The notes below the pieces were generated by a model, which saw nothing but the letters and a program-made list of their open reading frames with translations, did not search any database and had not been told where the DNA came from. A stretch of 64,000 nucleotides of DNA from the NCBI GenBank assembly GCA_947497905.1, contig CANMIH010000001.1, forward strand, positions 496,001 through 560,000, in the 5' to 3' direction. A program made the position numbers and the translations under genes. The DNA is from an uncultured Pelagimonas sp. (GTDB lineage: Bacteria > Pseudomonadota > Alphaproteobacteria > Rhodobacterales > Rhodobacteraceae). This document shows, piece by piece, positions 60,983 to 64,000 of this stretch (positions within the stretch are counted from its first letter, which is position 1; each line of letters opens with the position of its first letter).

Positions 60983-62353
60983 ATGGATGGCACAGTCCTA
61001 GTTGCTGATGACGATCGCACCATTCGCACCGTTTTGACCCAGGCGCTCACGCGGGCGGGCTGTAAGGTGCATGCGACCAGTTCCCTGACCACGCTGATGC
61101 GCTGGGTGGGGGAAGGCAAAGGGGATGTGGTCATCTCAGATGTGATGATGCCCGATGGCAATGGGCTCGAAATGCTGCCGAAGATCGCCGAAGATCGCCC
61201 TGAACTTCCGGTGATTGTAATCTCGGCCCAAAACACGATCATGACCGCCATTCAGGCGGCTGAGGCGCAGGCCTATGATTACCTGCCCAAGCCCTTTGAT
61301 CTGCCGGATCTGATGAAACGCACCGCCAAAGCGCTCGAAAGCTCGGGGCAGGGTGCGCAGCAGGATGCTCCTGTGACAGGTGGCGACAGCAGTGAAGAGC
61401 TGCCTCTCGTTGGCAAAACCCCTGCGATGCAGGCGCTTTATCGTCTGGTTGCGCGGGTGATGAACACCGACCTGCCGGTTCTGGTCACCGGTGAAAGCGG
61501 GACGGGAAAGTCTCTTATCGCGCGGGCGCTGCATGATTTCTCTGACCGTCGAAATCTTCCATTTGTGACGGTCACCGCAGCGGAGCTGACCGATCTGGAT
61601 GGTCCCGCCAAGGTCATGGCGCGGGTGCGTGGGGGGACGCTGCTGATTGATGAGATTGCTGATATCAACGAAGAGGTTCAGGGTCGCATTGTCCGCATGA
61701 TGGATGGTCATGGAGATCACACACCCCGGTTCATCGCAGCCTCACAATATGCGCCAAATGCCCTGATCGAAGAGGGCCTCGTGCGCAAAGATCTGTTCTA
61801 CCGATTGGATGGCGCGGCAATCGAAGTGCCTTCTTTGCGCGAACGCGTCGAAGACATTCCGCTGCTTGTTGAGCATTTTCTCGGCCGTGCGGTACGGGAT
61901 GGGGCGCCACATCGGCGACTTTCCGCTGGTGCGGAAGAGCTGTTCCGGCTCTATTCTTGGCCCGGAAACGTTCGTCAGCTTGAGCATGCGGTGCGCCGTC
62001 TGGGGCTGACAAGCCGGTCAGAAGAAATCACACGCTCTGAGGTTGAGGTGATCCTGGGCAACCAGCCCGAGACGGGGCCGATGCTGCGTGGGGGCGAGGC
62101 AGAACGGCTTGGGGACAGTGTTTCAAGGCATTTACGGCGCTATTTCGACCTGCATGGTGCGCTCTTGCCTCCTCCCGGTTTGTACAGCCGCATCCTCAAA
62201 GAGATCGAAGTGCCACTGATTGAGATCGCACTTGAGGCCACTGGCGGCAATCAGGCGAAATGTGCCGACCTTTTGGGAATCAACCGCAATACCCTTCGCA
62301 AGAAAATTACGGATCTCGATATTCGCGTGACACGTCGCCGGAAGTTGATGTAA
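60983..62353 (+). CDS. ntrC: Nitrogen response regulator NtrC (sigma-54-independent type)
   Basis: 456 residues. The receiver domain has D53 in ISDVMMPDG. The AAA+ domain has Walker A GESGTGKS (about 170-177) and Walker [12 protein letters not shown] (about 217-227). The C-terminal Fis-type HTH (about 420-450) includes [20 protein letters not shown]. The usual ELFGHEKGAFTGA loop that touches sigma-54 is absent: the sequence passes from [19 protein letters not shown] straight to Walker B. This matches Rhodobacter NtrC, which works with sigma-70 polymerase. Confidence 0.95.
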   Translation: MDGTVLVADDDRTIRTVLTQALTRAGCKVHATSSLTTLMRWVGEGKGDVVISDVMMPDGNGLEMLPKIAEDRPELPVIVISAQNTIMTAIQAAEAQAYDYLPKPFDLPDLMKRTAKALESSGQGAQQDAPVTGGDSSEELPLVGKTPAMQALYRLVARVMNTDLPVLVTGESGTGKSLIARALHDFSDRRNLPFVTVTAAELTDLDGPAKVMARVRGGTLLIDEIADINEEVQGRIVRMMDGHGDHTPRFIAASQYAPNALIEEGLVRKDLFYRLDGAAIEVPSLRERVEDIPLLVEHFLGRAVRDGAPHRRLSAGAEELFRLYSWPGNVRQLEHAVRRLGLTSRSEEITRSEVEVILGNQPETGPMLRGGEAERLGDSVSRHLRRYFDLHGALLPPPGLYSRILKEIEVPLIEIALEATGGNQAKCADLLGINRNTLRKKITDLDIRVTRRRKLM

Positions 62354-62463
62354 AAGGGCCACATAACTGTGGCGGGCTTGCCCCAAGGTGACCCAAAGAC
62401 CACAGATTTTGCGGTCGCAGCCCAAGGAAACCCAAGGGCTGCACATCAGTGAGAGGTTTGGCT

Positions 62464-64000
62464 GTGGCCACTCGGGCACGCTCGTTGAATTGGAGCCGGA
62501 TTTCCCGGCTGCGCCGTCAGAGGCGCGTACAAAACGGATTTACCCTGGTGCTGGTGGCGCTGGGGCCTCTTCTCGCTTTCGCAACGTTTTTGATGCTGGG
62601 TCCCTGGGGCGCAGGTGCAAGCTCGCTTGTGCTGCGATTTGTCCTGCTTGCTGATCTTGTCTACGTCTTGGTGGTGGCGGCGCTGGTTCTGGCGCGCGTC
62701 GTGCGGATGATTGCGGATCGCCGCGCCAAATCTGCCGGGTCTCGGTTGCACCTGCGGTTGACCGGCGCCTTTGTGATGATGGCGCTGCTTCCAACCATTA
62801 CGGTCGCGATTTTTGCGGTTTTGACCATCAATGTCGGCCTTGAAACGTGGTTTTCGACCCGTGTGCAGAACGTGGTGAGCGCCTCACTCACAGCGGCTGA
62901 GGCCTATGAAGACGAACAACGCCAAGGGGTTGTCGAAGATGTCTGGGGGTTGGCGCGGTTCATCGATGCCTCGCGTCGTGCGGCCATCATTCAGGATGAC
63001 GGTCAATTGCGTCAGGCCCTGAGCCAGGGGCAAGGTCAGATTCAACGTGGTTTGTCCGAGGCCTTTGTCATTGATGCGGCCGGTGGCATTCGGGTGCGCG
63101 GTGAGCGCAGCTATCTTTTTGACTATGAACGCCCCTCTCTCGAGGATTTTGTTAAGGCCCGCGATGAGGGTGTCGCGGTGATCCGCGATTGGCAGAACAA
63201 TGAACTGCGTGCGCTGGCCCCGCTGCAGTCTTATGCAGACGGGTTCCTGTATGTCAGCCGCGAAGTTGATGGGCGTTTGCTCGCGCTCCTCGATGAAACC
63301 AAGGAAACGGCGCAGTTCTATCAACAGCAGGAAAGCGAACGCGGACGGCGCTTGTTCGATTTTGCGCTGTTGTATCTGGGTTTTGCGGTGCTTCTGATCC
63401 TCGCGTCAACCTGGGCCGGGCTTTGGTTTGCAGAACGCCTGAGCCGCCCCGTGGGGCGTCTGACCGGCGCGGCGCAGCGTGTAGGGGCCGGTGATCTGGA
63501 CGTTCAGGTTCTCGAAGACGAAGGCGACGACGAAATTTCGATGTTGGGGCGGTATTTCAACCAGATGACCCGTCAGCTGAAGGGGCAGCGCGATACCCTG
63601 TTGGACAACACCCGTCAGATTGAGCGCCGCCAGCGCCTGTTTGATTCCGTGCTGACCTCGGTCACCTCCGGTGTTGTTGGGTTGGACGCGAATGGCAAGG
63701 TGACCTTTGTCAACCGCTCTGCCGAGCGCTTGTTGGGGTGGCAGGAAACCCATCGCGCCGATCCCATTGCGGTGGCGGTGCCTGAGTTTGGCTCTTTGTT
63801 TGAAACTCTGCGATCTGAGGGAGAGGAAACCCGACAGGAAGAGGTGAAGGTCAGCCGCGAAGGCCAGCTTGAACACCTTTTGGTGCGCCTCTCAACCCGT
63901 CGTCGTGAGGACGCGAGCCTTGAGGGGTATGTGATTGCCTTTGACGATGTCACCACCCTTGTCAGCGCGCAGCGCATGGCGGCCTGGGGCGATGTTGCGC
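62464..64000 (+). CDS. ntrY: Nitrogen regulation sensor kinase NtrY (partial, cut by window end)
   Basis: The first 512 codons are present. A GTG start at 62464 has GAGAGG seven bases upstream and gives MATRARSLNWSRISRLR. Three or four membrane helices lie at about 25-50, 55-80, 95-115 and 300-325, with a periplasmic loop between the third and last. A HAMP domain (about 325-375, LSRPVGRLTGAAQRVGAGDL) and a PAS domain (about 385-500) follow. The frame reaches AWGDVA, just before the phosphorylated His. NtrY senses nitrogen or redox state and partners NtrX, expected just beyond the window. The 110-base gap after ntrC contains small hairpins but no clear terminator. Confidence 0.93.
   Translation, partial: MATRARSLNWSRISRLRRQRRVQNGFTLVLVALGPLLAFATFLMLGPWGAGASSLVLRFVLLADLVYVLVVAALVLARVVRMIADRRAKSAGSRLHLRLTGAFVMMALLPTITVAIFAVLTINVGLETWFSTRVQNVVSASLTAAEAYEDEQRQGVVEDVWGLARFIDASRRAAIIQDDGQLRQALSQGQGQIQRGLSEAFVIDAAGGIRVRGERSYLFDYERPSLEDFVKARDEGVAVIRDWQNNELRALAPLQSYADGFLYVSREVDGRLLALLDETKETAQFYQQQESERGRRLFDFALLYLGFAVLLILASTWAGLWFAERLSRPVGRLTGAAQRVGAGDLDVQVLEDEGDDEISMLGRYFNQMTRQLKGQRDTLLDNTRQIERRQRLFDSVLTSVTSGVVGLDANGKVTFVNRSAERLLGWQETHRADPIAVAVPEFGSLFETLRSEGEETRQEEVKVSREGQLEHLLVRLSTRRREDASLEGYVIAFDDVTTLVSAQRMAAWGDVA

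Noticed and set aside
1-64000. tRNA, rRNA, CRISPR arrays and insertion sequences
   Set aside because: No such feature was recognised by reading both strands; short tRNAs cannot be fully excluded without a covariance search.

Overview
The window looks like a piece of a marine Rhodobacterales (Roseobacter group) chromosome. Supporting signs are the trgA-trgB-cysK tellurite locus, the dusB-ntrB-ntrC-ntrY operon with an NtrC that lacks the sigma-54 loop, fused ispDF, a methionine synthase that appears split into separate proteins, GTA-type lysis genes, and LexA boxes of the alphaproteobacterial form GTTC-N7-GTTC. GC content is about 60%. It is almost entirely core-type chromosome: no insertion sequence, CRISPR array, rRNA or tRNA gene was recognised.

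Layout. 1-6.2 kb: end of a photolyase gene, trgA, trgB, cysK, an MscS-type channel and an AlaX editing protein, mostly overlapping and probably co-transcribed. 6.3-10.6 kb: selO, a glycosyltransferase, a GNAT enzyme, a nucleoside hydrolase and a tiny zinc-ribbon membrane protein. 10.7-14.5 kb: zwf-pgl-pgi (entry to the Entner-Doudoroff and pentose phosphate routes) behind a LacI-type palindrome. 15.0-16.2 kb: an endolysin/holin pair of gene transfer agent (GTA) type with its own terminator. 16.3-20.3 kb: ccmF, ccmH, a DUF2087 protein and a PaaG-like isomerase. 20.4-22.4 kb: an acidic protein with two near-identical domains. 22.7-28.3 kb: gltA, gltX, comEC and lexA. 28.4-33.2 kb: trpG-trpD-ung-trpC-moaC-moeA. 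33.3-36.5 kb: a YibQ-like protein, a hydrolase and a pentapeptide protein.

36.5-45.3 kb is a one-carbon region: DUF1638, an unlisted 57-residue membrane protein, a corrinoid protein, a radical SAM protein with a LexA box, a homocysteine methyltransferase, guaA and an MttB-family methyltransferase. The corrinoid protein and homocysteine methyltransferase are best read as two parts of a split methionine synthase. 45.3-46.9 kb: a DUF6477 protein divergent from a DUF6456/HTH regulator that resembles the GTA activator GafA. 47-53.3 kb: peroxiredoxin, lipA, two c-type cytochromes, hpt, a Coq10-like protein and a PrpD-family protein. 53.3-54.9 kb: two tandem paralogous LuxR-type regulators with no LuxI. 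55.2-58.8 kb: amtB, pncC/cinA, pgpA, ispDF. 58.9-64 kb: dusB-ntrB-ntrC-ntrY, cut by the window end.

The most interesting themes are: (1) GTA-related functions scattered over unlinked loci (lysis cassette, GafA-like activator, ComEC, LexA) with no capsid cluster in sight; (2) the split methionine synthase neighbourhood with its overlapping small membrane gene and DUF1638; (3) a LexA box placed directly at the radical SAM (photoproduct-lyase-like) gene; and (4) the tandem LuxR solos beside an AT-rich region with an inverted repeat.
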